64,000 nt of DNA from Anseranas semipalmata. Its lineage: Eukaryota; Chordata; Aves; Anseriformes; Anseranatidae. Location of the stretch: positions 1,356,189 to 1,420,188 of the forward strand of contig VXAA01004383.1 of assembly GCA_013399115.1 (NCBI GenBank), in the 5' to 3' direction. The translations under genes and the position numbers were made by a program. Each line of letters starts with the position of its first letter. Within the stretch, counting starts at the first letter, position 1. Shown here in pieces: positions 1 through 43,533 of the stretch. A model generated the notes under the pieces. It had not been told where the DNA came from. It did not search any database and worked only from the letters and a program-made list of their open reading frames with translations.

Positions 1-30783
<30,783 letters not shown>

Positions 30784-30849
30784 GTGACGCTGCACACAGG
30801 ACTGGAGGTGCCACAATGTGTAAAGCAGCCAAAGTTGCCCAGCAACTAA
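30784..30849 (+). CDS. TRIM67: TRIM67 terminal coding exon with stop
   Basis: It encodes 21 residues and TAA. The peptide begins VTLHTGLEVP, which closes the SPRY domain, and ends in a short tail, KLPSN. The tail differs from the human end as I remember it (PKLSGN) but keeps its length. The 3' UTR follows directly. Confidence 0.93.
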   Translation: MTLHTGLEVPQCVKQPKLPSN

Positions 30850-33800
30850 TGAAGCTCCTTCCTGATCCTGTGCTGGATTCTGTACGCTTTCTCAGTGAGA
30901 TTTGGCACTTTTCAGTAAGTCAGTAAAAAAGCATTCTCTTCCCTAAGGTAAAATGTTGTGCACTGTGTTGCTCACTGAATACTCTGCTGGTTACAGCTAG
31001 CCCACTCCATCTTTAATTTAACAAGCCATAGCAAGCATACCCACAGAACTGGCACTTGATTACAAATGGGTACCTGAACATATCTACACTGCACTGCATA
31101 CATGTGCACACACACGCATACACATATATATATTTATAAGGTGGAAAGTTAAATGAGTGTATTTTCTCTCTCATGGCTGGATTTGTGCTCAAAAGATATT
31201 ATGGATGCTGGGGAAAATGGGCAAGACTGGGACTGGGGAACAATGGCTGTTGGAGCAATTCACCAGGTGGTGAACTGAATCCCCTTGCCTCCTGAAGTCC
31301 TTAAGTCAAGACAGCATGTGTTTTGGCAGCTGAAGTGGAAGCTATGTGCTCAGTTAAAGAATTCCCGGGCAAGATTCTTTTGTCTGTTACATCCAGGGGC
31401 TCAAATGACCATAACTATTCCTCCTGGATCTAGACTACAGTAAGCTGTGAATAACATTCCCCTAGAATTCAGTGGCAGAACTTGCACTTATCTTCAATGA
31501 GAATAAGATTGATTTCCAAATGCTGTCATATTATAGTTGTGCTCATTTGAGCTTGCACCATGATTCATGCAGAATTCAGATATGAAAGGTAGAGAGAAAA
31601 ATATTCATGATACATTTTCATGTTTCTTATTTAAATGTGATTGTGGGGGCTATCACATAGAGAAGACCTGATTGCAGTTATCAGCACAACTCTTGACAAA
31701 TGATGCAGGGTAGATCCTTTTGAATTTAACTGATAATAGGTTTATTTAGATATGGTACATGCAAAGTATTCCACATAGAGAAATGCTGCTTTCCAGCCTT
31801 GATCCTGATAAGTCCTGGGCTGCTGTAGTTCCAGTGTAGCTTTGAGATCAAAAGCCTTAATTTTCTATTAGATTAGGGTGATGTCTAATGTCTTGATCTT
31901 CATGAAGCATTTGAGCAAGAGAGATTCACAGGATTAATGCAAAATCCATTCTTAAGAATTTTTCTGGATTGGGACATAAATCGTTTGCAAGACTTGGCTG
32001 TCTCTTGCACCTCCCATGAAAGCAAGAAGCCATTTCAGGTGCTGTCCATGACAACGTGAGTCTGACCGACATGGTACTTCCCATAACCATGGCACTACCA
32101 CCTGCCTGCTGTTGTCAGAAAACACATCGATTTGTGTGTGTGTTGCTTTTCCTCTAAAACAAGTTAACATATGCACTGTGTGTGTGTATAGTGGTAATGC
32201 ATAAGAACAAGATGCAGCAGACTGTGTGAGCCCACGACATCTCAGACTTTGTCATTTCAATACTATGTAAGTGTGGTGATATCAAACAAGAAAAACATCA
32301 GCTCTTATATCCTATTAATGTATTACGTCCTTTCTTTATTGCTGCTGCTTATACAGATTTTCCTTCCCAAGCGTATGTATATGCACATGCATATTGTTAT
32401 CAGGCAAGTAGTTATGAAGCCTGAAAACAAATATTCCAGCCCAAATCCAGCTTACTGCCTTGCATTAAACCATAGCCCCAGGACCAACAGCCCAGGCCTC
32501 CTTTAGGACAGCCTGGTGCAGGTGCACTTTCAGTCCCTGGCCTGAGCACATCACTCAGGTAGCGCTGAGTGATGGCAAGGCTGCACTGTGACAGAGCAGC
32601 CAGCATCCTCACTGGTGGCATCTCACCCTGCAGCCACTGCAGGGAGCAGAAGGCAACCCGGCATGAAATAGTCACAGGCTATTTCACAGGTGAGACGCAG
32701 CCTGCCACCACAGTGCCTGTGACCAGCTAAGCATCTTGTAGCCCAGCTCTCCTGCAGAACAGCAATGCATCTTCAGTGATCTCAAGACTGAAAGAGGAAA
32801 CAATACCAACAGCAGGAAAAAAATAACTTAAGCTGTTAAGCGGGAAAGCAACTGTACTTTCTTCAGTCTGAAATGGATTGTATTAGTAAACTTTTAGACA
32901 TTGGAATAACTGTGTTACACTCATCTTGATTTCTTAAAGAATAGCAGAGACCAACTGTTTTTTAATTTTTGGTTTCGTTTAATACCATATGAACTTGTGC
33001 AGGATTTTCTAATTTAGTGGGTCTGCTTTAACCTACCTCAGCTAGAATGCTACTGGACCCTGAATTCCCTCGAGCACGCTCATTGTAAAATTGTCTTCAG
33101 CAAACGTAAAAGCTGTAATCACAGCATTGGCTTTGAGTATTGCCAGTCAGAGCAGTGTGTGGGAATACTGTATATAAGTTGCACATAGTTTTTTATATTG
33201 GGAAACATCCCATAATAATTTTAATACAGAAGGCACTCCACTTTCACTTTTCTTATTAAAAACAACCAGGCGTTGTTTGTTTTGGGACTGAACCTTTGTC
33301 TTTACTCCCAGCTTCTGTGAAGGAAATTCGAATGAATTTAGATCTTTCCACTTTTCAACCATTGCCAGATGTTTAGAATTAATTCTGAATTGGGTTTTAG
33401 AAGTGTTGCAGTACTTGGTTTTGGTTTGCATAGTTGCTTTGGTATCGGTTCCTAGTATTGTACCTTGGGGAGAATGCAGTGAGTGATACAGGTTACTAAG
33501 TTTTAATGGCAACATGGACAGTAGGTAGGGACACACATCAGATCTGTAGAGAAGCTCATTTGTTATTCTAACATTCATACAAGTACTAGCTACCATTACA
33601 GCCTCTTTTTAACCTATTGGAGATGCAAATAAAATACAAGGAATACAGTTAGAAGTAGGTATCCTGCATTAGTAAGACTAATTTAGCCTAGGTCTAAATC
33701 TAAACAAAGTGGGTGTATGTGTTGGTTGTGTACACATTCAAGGACCTGGATTTGGCATGGTCCATAGCAATAAGCCAGGTTACCCCAATAGAGCGTAGTC

Positions 33801-35156
33801 TCATGACTTCAGCTGGATGCATTTTGGTAGTTTAACAGAAATAATGCTTAAGTAGATAGAATTGTTCTAGGAGACTAATTAGTCCACATGTATATTTATT
33901 CAGAGCATCCAGATGACGGTGGGAGCCATCTGAACGTAGATCAGAGCAGAATTTTCCTTTTGCAGAATAGCATCGGGTGGCAGAAGCGGGGCACTTTCAC
34001 CTCGCTGCTCAGGCTGGAGGTAGCTCGTTTCTCTGCAGGTAACTCTCCCATCTGGTTACAAACCCAGCAGTCTGCATGTTCTTTATCCACAGCATCTCTT
34101 TTGCCAGCTTTTATTTCCTCCAAATCCCTTCTTCGGGAGGGAGCCAGCCTTTAGTAGTACGTTCCTTGCAGAAATTGTGTTGCTGACTACCCAGGAGGAA
34201 GCCAGGGGACTGAAGGGTAGCATAGATACCAAAGGGGACCACTTTGGATGTCTCTTGCTTCCTTTTCATTCCTTGGGATATTTGTGCAGCTCTCTGGGAC
34301 TCCAAGCTCCTGCTCCTCCTGCTTCCCAGGCACCTGGACAAGCACAGAGCTGCCTTTTGTGGGATGCATCTGCTCCTGGAGCCCAGACTCTTCCTTGGAA
34401 ACAGGAAAGCAGAGCCTTTTGCACTGGGATGAATCTCATCCCACATGGTGCAGAGTCCACGTAAGGCAGCTGTAAATTGACTAAATGTTTACAAAAGAAG
34501 CAAGTCCTCCTGTAATAAGCATAATAAAAGCCTGACTTCTGAATATGTCAATTTGGAACATCTGCACAGCTGCTAAATAAATACAGTAGGCAAACTTTCT
34601 GTCCTGCAGAGCAACAAGGGACTCTTAGTTTTCATCTACTCACACAAACCCAAACATTATCCTTTGTAAACTGTTGTCCTGGCTCTTTCCTCTGCAAATT
34701 TCCCTATTAGGTTTAGTGGGACCAAATGGAAGAACTGTGCCATCAGGGGCATTGGTAGACTTCCCAAGGTGCGCAATGCTACACAATTTCCTCTACTTGC
34801 GTTTCCGTCATCAACTCAGAGCTCCTGTGAAGATCTCTTAGTGTCAATATGAGCACAGGCCTAGCTGACAATCCCTTACTACTTCTGAGGTTGAAAGATG
34901 CACACTGTAACATAAATGTCAGTGAGGACAGTAGGATGCTGTGATGCATCTTGAATTTGGAAAGCAATTTGGCTTCTAAAACATAGAAGACAGGCAAACA
35001 GCACCGTCACCTCCCATGCTTGCCATACAGTTGAGACATATAGAGGAAAATATATTGGACTGAATAATAAAAAGGCATGAGCTTACATATATCAGAATTT
35101 AAGAGGAAAAGTATCAAATGTAATTTATTATGTGCATAATGTTCCATCGTGTTGTA

Positions 35157-35162
35157 AATAAA
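35157..35162 (+). terminator. Candidate TRIM67 poly(A) signal
   Basis: AATAAA lies within ttgtaaataaagcc, preceded by A/T-rich text with TGTA and followed within 40 bases by a GT-rich tract (gtgtattgctgtagtttgtt). This is the layout of a vertebrate cleavage site and would give a 4.3-kb 3' UTR. Other AATAAA copies at 33628, 34523 and about 36774 are possible alternatives. Confidence 0.4.
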
Positions 35163-35834
35163 GCCATTACAGTGTATTGCTGTAGTTTGTTCTTGACTGT
35201 TGATAGAGTTCTGTCGTAGTGCTGTATAAATTCTTTTTTTTTTCTTTTTTTTTTTCAAAGTGTATTTAGTAAAGAAACAGGGGCAGAGAGCACCCAATAC
35301 CGTAGTTACCTAGTTGTTCTAGGGCAAGAAGAAATGAGATATGCAGATTTTTTTCTTTCTCACATACTAATATTTATTAAAAGAGGAAGGAGAGAGGTCA
35401 AGGCTAAGCTGCCACTACCACCATGTGAAAAATGCTATGTTTGGACTGCCAACGAGGTGGTGCATTTCGGACCACAATTAAGATGACCTGCTCCTGTGAG
35501 AAAGGATAAGTACAACAACCTGTTAACAGCAGCTTTCTGGTGCCGTCTAGCACATCCTTTTTTCACAAAGAGAAAGACGAGGAAATTTTTAGACCTAATC
35601 TCAGGCTTTATCAGCTTTGCAGCATTCTGCTTAAATAACAGAGTAAATAATTAACCTTTGAACCAGGCAAAAAGATATGAAAAACCCAAGCATCTCAGCT
35701 AGCTCAACTTTGGAAGGGAGATTACAAATCCATCAACAGGTTATGGTAACAAATCAAACACATTGCAGATGTAAAGGGCACTTGTCACTGAAAATTACCA
35801 AACAAAGATTAAGAGTCATCTTATTATTATTAAC

Positions 35835-35855
35835 TTTTTTTTTTTTTTTTTTTTT
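35835..35855. repeat. Poly(T) run
   Basis: Twenty-one T in a row in the TRIM67-C1orf131 intergenic region. No element was recognised next to it. Confidence 0.9.
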
Positions 35856-38800
35856 CTGAAGTGAGCTGCTTCTAGTTTTTACTGACAACATTTCTGGTGA
35901 TTCCTCCACCCAGTACTACTGAGTGCTGCACACACAAAGGGCTGGAGTGGCAGCTTGAAGCACAAATCCATCAGAAATAAGATGCACTCGGTCTCTTATC
36001 TGTAGAAGCCCATCTGCAAGCCACAAAAGCTAGATGTGCCAGGCTTCTGCATCTTTGCACAATACAGGAGACAGATGTGTGTTGACTGAAATAGGTACTC
36101 AGCAGTATTTTCCCCTTCTGTTGCATTTGTTATTGGAAGCAAATCCAAGCAGAGCAATACAAAATTATTTTTTCTGCTAATTGGAGGATATCTAACATTT
36201 TCTTGTAAATCAGTAAATACAAATACTTATGGATCCAGATCACACTCATTCATCCTGATGGCTGATACCACATTCCTTTAATGTTGTCAATAAAAACACT
36301 AACCTTTCTAGGTAGCATGGTGAGAAGACATTATGTAATGAATATTAAAATAAATGCATGAGGTAAAACTGCTGTTATTTCTGATTGTTATATGAAGCAT
36401 GAATAACACTAATTTAAATGTTGGCAACCAAAAAAAGTGCAAAGGAATAAGATAATGGTGTTCACTTCTGGTTAAGTGAAAGATGAGAAGTTGTTTGTTT
36501 TCTTCTTAGCCACGACATTTTTTTCTTTAGCATCATTTCCCATACCTTATATGAATTTGGAACTGGTGAAATATACATCTCTTCTGTATGTGTCTGTCAC
36601 CAGATCAAGAGGAAAATATAAACTTTTTATAATTTTGTATCTGTAGCAAAGGTTTGTATTTTTTGAATTGGAAACAAACTGTTTTTTGTCTTTTGGTCTG
36701 ACTAAAACTTTGTGTATTATTATTACTCTTTTGGAAAAACCTGACATATGAGTTTATGCCGTTTTACAGTTTCTAAATAAATTCTTAAAACATTGCCAAC
36801 AAATTCAGCATCAGTAGCCTATTTATTACTGAAGAAACTGTCATAGTGCAGGTGAGGCGCTCCGGCAGGACACATGCCTGACTGTTGATAACTGCTGTGT
36901 TACCAGTCAATAACCTGGAGAAAGCCAAGATCTCTTCCTCAGAGAAACCATCTGTGTCTGAACTTAACACATATGCTGGATTCAGTGGCATGAAACATCT
37001 CTCTGTCTCAGCACCACTCCACTACCTCTGGCTCATGTACTCTACAGGGTACATAGGGATGTTGTGTAGCTCTCCCCCATCTTAAGACACTTTGGGCAAC
37101 TTCCCAGTCTCCAGAAATTTCTGATGCTGGAGTAAGCAGGGCTTGAAAATGATGATGGCATCAGAAGGATCTGATTGGAAAGGCCATCACGTAAGTGTAA
37201 AAGTCAGCCTGGGCAGGAAAGATAAAATGCCATAATATAGTTTAAAATTACATGTCACACTGGTGCTGCAGACCTTTATCAGACAGACGCCTTGAGAGGG
37301 ACTGAGCACTGCTACAAAGGTAGTATGCTCAGCGCCTCCAAAAAGACATTCATTTAAGCTACACAACCTCGATGAATGCCTGTTAATAAAGAAGAAGAAA
37401 GCATAGTGACACAGTAAGAGCAGTGCTGGGGAAAGAAACAAAACCCCAGCCAAAACAAACAATTGGGAGTAAGCACAGACAAGAGTGTGGAGACACCATC
37501 CATCACGGTTGTAGGGTGTTTTTTAAGCAAGAGACAACAACTTGGCATCAACTCCTTCATTGCAAAGGCTTTGACTGGGAGGAAAGATAATCACAATGTC
37601 TTCAGCATATATGGAAACAGGAGTAAAGCTTATTGTCACAGTAAAAGGCACAAGAAAGACCAGACGGGAAGAATGCAAAGATTTCTCCTTTACTCCCTCA
37701 TTCTGCTATCCAACTGCAAATAGAAGGCAAAATCAGATAGTCCCTGCTCTCCCTTGCCTATAATCAATCAGTTATTCAGTCAATACTGTCTTTCATGCAT
37801 CAGTACATGCCCCCAAAACAACTGTTTGCGGGTTGAACATACACTTACTTGCTCTGTTAATTAATAACACATTCCAGTCCAGAGAAACATTAAGTGCATA
37901 AAAGCTTCTCAACAGTTTTGTTAGCCAAATGGCAGTCGCTATCATTTTTGTTAATGTGTCCAAGAACAAAACTGGACTAAAGCTATCATATTTTATTGAG
38001 AACATGATCCTGAAAGTAGGTAGCATGGCCAACTTAAATCACCTTGACCGTTTGATGTTAAAAAGCAACCTAGCACCATGTAACAGAAACTTTGTAATGC
38101 ATACAGACCAATGTTACATGTGTGAGAAAACGGAACATTCTGAATAAGTTTTCACTTTTTTCCAAGGTTTCATGTTCCACTGTCGCTTGGCATTTCAATT
38201 TTCAACTTTTTGTTTTAAGAACTGAATTTCTTTCAACTCTTCTTTAACAGCACTTAGAAAACTTAAGACCATGACTGCAAAAATTTGACATTCCATTCTG
38301 ACCAAATTTCACTCCTAAAAACCTTTTGGGAGCTGTGGAGGTGGAAAGTGAACCTTTAAGTTATTTAGGCTGAGTCAGGACACAAACTCCCACAATACAT
38401 TATACCCAAAGCTAGATAAACAGAACTTTATCTATCTTAGCGGGCACTGCAAAACCGAGCTCAAGGATCAACTAGAAATTAAAAGATACAGGTTATTCTG
38501 TAACATCCAAAGCCCTCTGTTGCCTCAGCAAGTCTTGATGCTCGGTACACAGTCCTGCTTGGTGATTACACCGTCACATGCAATTATGATTTGATAATTC
38601 TCTAGATAAGATTGTTAATTCCGGTTTGAATTTGCAACCAATATTGAATAAGAAGAAATCCAATGAAGCAATTATGAAACGTGATAGCAGTGTTGAGCAA
38701 TCCAGCTCTGGAGCCACATGGGAAGGGGAAGGGTGTGCAGAAACACTCCCTTCCCCTTTTTATCTGGCTCTGTTTTCCCTCCAGGCTTGCTCCCTCCCTC

Positions 38801-39573
38801 TTTTTAGTCCTCTCTGTGTTGGCACAGCATATCTCCAGGACTTGAAAGTGAGGTGGAAGGTACGGGGAGAAGGAGTGTGTGAGAAAGCATCCCTTTCTGT
38901 GCTGTAGTTCTCCCTACCTCAGGATAATTTCTTATCCTGGGAAGGGAGCAGCCTCTGGTGCTGCTGTTCTTGTTACTAGCTGCAAGCTGGCTCGGACCTC
39001 ATCACTTACTAAGGTTAGAGATCACCTTATTCAGGCTCCCAGGAAGCAGCTAGGAAGCATGCTTCCCAAACCCTCATGGGTAAGCCGAATTTCACCAATA
39101 CACCTAGAAGCTTCTCCAATAAGGGCTATTTTCCTTCTCATGTCCATCTGCTTCACTGCCAGAGCTCCTCAAACAAGCTCCAGAGTCTCTAACTCTTATG
39201 TGGGACAAAACTTCAGAAAAATCTCATTTTCATAGTCACGCAGATAATTTTGAAACCTTAAAAGGCTTTTCTGGGCAGGAAAACTGTTCGTTTTATCCAC
39301 TAACAATTCAGAAAAACACAGAAACAGATGTATGCCTGTTAAGTGTTTAAGAATACCTACTTCAGGTTCAGAGCAAATAAGGTATTGCCTTTGCTATATT
39401 TCTTCCAGATGAAAGCAAAGACCTAATATATTTTAATTCATTAACTAATGGATTAAATTAATATTTTGCTTAGATCCAATAAGCTAATTCTAGAAAGTGA
39501 AATGCTTTCTTTAGCACATGTTGACTAATAAAAATAGCCTGTGTAACCTTCTTAATTATTAAAGAGTCTTATT

Positions 39574-39579
39574 TTTATT
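39574..39579 (-). terminator. Candidate C1orf131 poly(A) signal
   Basis: On the minus strand the text reads ataaataaaaataaga, with AATAAA 176 bases after the C1orf131 stop codon. It is the first AATAAA downstream of the stop that I noticed, so a short 3' UTR of roughly 200 bases (about 39555-39754) is likely. Confidence 0.55.
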
Positions 39580-39754
39580 TATAAAATGGTAAATTCCCAT
39601 ATTCCCCCAAAGAACAAATGGAAGATAGAAAATCAAGCAACAAAAAAATAAGGTAAAAAGAATTAGGACATGGTGGCAGGGAAAGGGGCTATGTTTTGGT
39701 GACAATGTGAGTTCTGTCTTATATTTTGTGTCCGTTTCATTCTGTATCATAAGT

Positions 39755-39884
39755 TCATTTGATAACTTTAGATGATTTAATTTTCTTTATGTCACCACTT
39801 TGTAGAATCAAGGTCCCATCTCTGAATTTTCCGACTTGTCCCGCAGGCCAAATGCTAGGCACTGATTTCTTCCTTTTGGCCTTC
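39755..39884 (-). CDS. C1orf131: C1orf131 terminal coding exon
   Basis: On the minus strand the acceptor tcttatttcag is followed by one base completing Arg, 42 codons and TGA. The peptide begins [20 protein letters not shown] and ends [12 protein letters not shown]. The basic start and the [10 protein letters not shown] block are the conserved tail of the family. Confidence 0.9.
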
Positions 39885-40538
39885 CTGAAATAAGAGGGGG
39901 GGAGAATGAATCAAGAGAAACACCAGAAACTCGTGAAAACGCTCAGTTTGGTGAAAAATGTCACTTATTTATGCAGTCAGTGTTGGTATTATGGAATACC
40001 AAATTATAGCAGTTAACAACCCCAGAACATTTATTACCATTTGCCATTCAAAATTTGCAGCACATTACAAAGTGAGCTATATTAAAACAAAAACTTAAAG
40101 CCACAAAGACTTTCAGATAGAGGAAGAAGATGAAGAGTTTCACATTTCAGTGAGCCTGCAACGCTGTAACTAAGAATGTCACTTTATCTTTCAAGCCTCT
40201 GTATATTGTAGCTTTTGTTTTGCAAAAACTATTTCTCAGGGCAAATGATCTGAGTAAGTGGCATACCCTGGGTCCCCACACGGGGATTCCCATCCATCCC
40301 ACCTCCAGCTGCAGTCTTAAACATGCCAGGGCAGAACTGACACATTTTCAATTAAGCTGCATACCTAAAGCCTCTGAAACTGCTAGACACAGAACAAGGT
40401 CGTCATTTTGTAACGAAGAGTTCTGCAGTTTGAGAAATTCATGTATGACTTGTGGTATAAGACTGTTCATCCTTACATAGAGGCAATACACTGGGAAAGC
40501 TATACAAAATAAATTTAACAGTGTTAAAAATGTCTCAC

Positions 40539-40588
40539 CTCTCCCTCAGGTCTTTCTTCTTCTTCTTCAGAGAATCACCTTTATGTTC
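40539..40588 (-). CDS. C1orf131: C1orf131 exon, lysine-rich
   Basis: This 50-bp minus-strand exon (16 codons plus 2 bases) has acceptor aaacacag and donor gtgaga. The peptide is EHKGDSLKKKKKDLRE followed by a split Arg. The lysine run together with the next exon forms a likely nuclear/nucleolar localisation stretch. Confidence 0.85.
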
Positions 40589-41566
40589 CTGTGTTTAAAG
40601 ATACATATTTTAACGGCAAAGTAACAGAGTATCTCGGCTAAACAACCCTCTGCACACACAACAAGCAGTCGTTTTTGCTTCACGGAGTGTGATGTGTTAA
40701 AACAGGCTGGGAGACCTCCTGACAGTGCATCACAGAGACACCACACCATGCCCAGAGCCCTTCCCATCACCTGGCGGAAGGCAAAGCCCTCTCATGGACA
40801 AAACACTGCCCCTGCCACATGAGGAGGTACAAATCCAGCTACATGAGGGGAGAGACCTGCCTTTTAGGCGATAGATCCTTGGGTCAAAAGATCTACTTAC
40901 TAGCAGTCAAGTACACCTAGCCGCCGGACTGAGCATACCTGTCAAACAACAGGGTTTGCCTGTGTTTGGTCATGCGCTGGGTATGCTTTGAGCCATGTGA
41001 CAGAGGAGAAGTAGGTCCACCAGAAAAGAAGGTGGCAGGTGACAAGCTGGTGAGCAGAAACCTGCCCTGCAGCCTGCTCCCACCTACAGCAGAGGCAGGG
41101 AACAGGACTGGGGCCAGATAGGCCACGCTAGGGGATGGATGCAACAGAAACCTCACCCTTGCTTTAAATAATGAGCAAGATCCTAGATGGAATTGTGCTG
41201 ATATAAAACCAGCTGAAGATCCGGCTTTCCGTGGTTATTCAATACGTAACAAACATTAATTGAAGGCAATGTTTTTTTCCCTTGAGAGGCATGAAAAAAT
41301 ACCTGCTGATTTTCTGTCATCAGTCTACCAGCCTCCAAGGATGCGGCACTGAAAGCCACCATAGCATGGGCCAAATTCTGCACCTTTCATACTGCACACA
41401 GCCAGCTTTGACTGATGAGATGAGTCCTGCTGGAGTCAGGAACCCACTCCATGGGAAGCAGCAGGTGTCAAGCCCAGGCACTCCTCCTGTGCCTGAGGCA
41501 TTATCTGTCAGTCTCTTGGGCTAGCTCTTACATGCTGGCTTGTTAAAGACAAAATTTCACACAAAC

Positions 41567-41653
41567 CTTTCCCTTATCGTCATCCTTCGTTGCTTTTTTC
41601 TCCTTCATTTTCTCTTGGTATGTCTTGTAGTTGATGTGTTCCTTTTTCGGGGG
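41567..41653 (-). CDS. C1orf131: C1orf131 exon
   Basis: This 87-bp minus-strand exon (29 codons, phase 0/0) has acceptor ttactgcag and donor gtttgt. The peptide begins PPKKEHINYKTYQEKMKEKK and ends DDDKGK. The conserved INYKxYQEK block and the strongly charged helix fit the family. Confidence 0.9.
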
Positions 41654-42350
41654 CTGCAGTAAAGATTGGGAATGATACATACCACTGATGAAATTTTCAA
41701 ATAGGTTCAAAAAATATTCACATGCTTGCATGGAAATAATTTTCCAGGTGGTGGTGAAACAGAAGACATGGTTTATTTCATTTTGGACAAGAGGAAAGGA
41801 CTTAAGGTAGATACATAGGAAATACATGTTTCTTGGCAGGGAGGGATGTTTATGCTATGTAGCAGACCTACAAGGTTTCCACAATAACACTGAGCTTGAA
41901 AAAACCCATACCCCCATCCCCATTCCCAAAGACCAAGAAAAATTTTTTTTTTCTTTTACATTACCGATGATAAATAAAACTGACTTTTTCTCCTCAATTG
42001 TTAACCCATTGGGAGAGAGAGGCTTTAAAACACTTTAAAAGAACAAGCCCCTCCTCCAGCCATTTAGTTTTGAACAGTTTGATTAAAAATTAGTAACGTT
42101 GTTTTCCATCCCGATCAGTCCTATTTCACCTAAACACCTCTGATAACACAAACATACTGATGTTCCAAATGTATATAGAAAATAGACAAGATTGAACAGA
42201 AAATCTAAAAGCAAGCATGAGGTGGGAGAAGGGGCATGGAATGGAATCTTGTGTTTTAAAGAAGTAGTGCCAAAACCCCACAGTGTTTCTTATGCTTTCC
42301 TGCATTGTAACAGCTGGGTCACCTACCAGCACAAAACAAGCAAGAATTAC

Positions 42351-42446
42351 CTTGGCTCCCAGCATGATAGCACGTTCCCGTTCCCATACACGTTGCTCTT
42401 GCTTTTCATATCCAGTGATTCCAAACCTGTGCACTTCCAAACGAGC
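42351..42446 (-). CDS. C1orf131: C1orf131 exon, most conserved block
   Basis: This 96-bp minus-strand exon (32 codons, phase 0/0) has acceptor gatgtttag and donor gtaatt. The peptide begins [20 protein letters not shown] and continues [12 protein letters not shown]. It is the best-conserved segment and the basis for recognising the gene. Confidence 0.92.
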
Positions 42447-43476
42447 CTAAACATCACAGAAAATTGCAAGCATTTTGTAATTGTCCAACCTGTTGTAAAA
42501 TAATACTTGACAGACCACAACAAAGTCATACTCCCAAAGAAACCTTGGCTAATACCTAAATTCAGCATGCTATAAAATAATACTAATTGTGCTTTGAACT
42601 ATACTGCAGAACAGTTGACCACTGTCCATCTAATCTCTGGACGGTAAGGACTAACAGAAGGTCAGTATTTGATTCTCATTTCACACAAAACTGAATACAT
42701 GGGAATACTCCATTCCTTGGCTGCAGAGCACCTGATCCGTGAGAAACAAGGATGGGCATATGGTACAGTGGTTCCACTACATACATATACATACACAGTT
42801 GACACTATAGAAGAACTGGCAAAACCAGTGGTGAATTCATAACCTTTTAAGAGGTAGTAGTTAAAGCCCCTCTGTTTCCAGCAGTACAGCACTCCACATG
42901 GCATCTCCACTGGAAGGTTTCGCTGGATCACAGCATGACCCCGAGAAGAGATCAGGCATACAAAACAACTTGCACAAATTTGCAAACAAACAAGGCCAGT
43001 GCTAGTTATGCTTATAAAATAGGTTAGAACAAAAAGACAAATGGAAAAAAGTCATCTGTTATTTCAAAAATGGATGCCAATCTGCTTCTTTTTTTTTTTT
43101 TTCCCCTCCATATGGGATCAGAAATGGAAGTTTAACACCATGGGCCTAAAACAGCACATGCTATAAATTATAGGTACTCACATAGTTCTACACAGCTAAC
43201 ATACAGTGAACATCCTCAAATTATCAGCAAAAGATCACAAAGAAAGGCCACAGAGTTGTAACATGCCTCCCTCCATACAGAGCTGTTCACAACAGCCAGC
43301 ACATTCCTCCTCCAGCACAGCACACAGCCAAAATTACATATTAGGAAATCCTCACCTGCAAAAGATAACCTTTTCTAGCATTGTTTCTCATTGGTCCCAC
43401 TGCAGCTTTCCCAAGCATATAAATACACACATCTACACAATAAAATATTGAGATTAGATAGATCCTGGTGACTTAC

Positions 43477-43533
43477 TTTCTCAAAGTTAAATTCTTGCTT
43501 GTTCACATTTTTCTTTTCAGCCACTGTTTTGGT
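43477..43533 (-). CDS. C1orf131: C1orf131 exon, most upstream one identified
   Basis: This 57-bp minus-strand exon (19 codons, phase 0/0) has acceptor ttttctttatag and donor gtaagt. The peptide is TKTVAEKKNVNKQEFNFEK. Because it begins at a splice acceptor, at least one more coding exon must lie at higher coordinates. Confidence 0.85.

Larger units (their letters stand above)
30850..39554. other. TRIM67 3' UTR and convergent intergenic region
   Basis: There are 8.9 kb between the two convergent stop codons. The first part must be TRIM67 3' UTR, but its end cannot be fixed from sequence. AATAAA occurs on the plus strand at 33628, 34523, 34576 and 35157, and again near 36774. Low-complexity tracts are CA/TA at about 31105-31133 and T-runs at 35234-35256 and 35835-35855. 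No exon of another gene was recognised. Confidence 0.6.
39885..43476 (-). other. C1orf131 introns
   Basis: The four introns of 654, 978, 697 and 1030 bp lie at 39885-40538, 40589-41566, 41654-42350 and 42447-43476. On the minus strand all have GT donors (gtgaga, gtttgt, gtaatt, gtaagt in reverse gene order) and AG acceptors. A T-run lies at about 43088-43101. No other gene was recognised in them. Confidence 0.75.
39755..43533 (-). other. C1orf131: C1orf131 gene (partial, 5' exons not found)
   Basis: Five minus-strand exons join in phase to give the C-terminal 139 residues and a TGA stop. In transcript order they are 43533-43477, 42446-42351, 41653-41567, 40588-40539 and 39884-39755. The product is very rich in Lys, Arg and Glu. 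It carries the conserved blocks [31 protein letters not shown] and [11 protein letters not shown] associate these with C1orf131, a DUF4602-family nucleolar protein reported as a human counterpart of yeast Fyv7 and a component of the small-subunit processome. The assignment rests on remembered similarity and on synteny with TRIM67 and GNPAT. The acidic or low-complexity N-terminal part and start codon were not seen. They may lie in 43534-44906 without recognisable conservation, or in the gap at 44907-45536. Confidence 0.88.
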
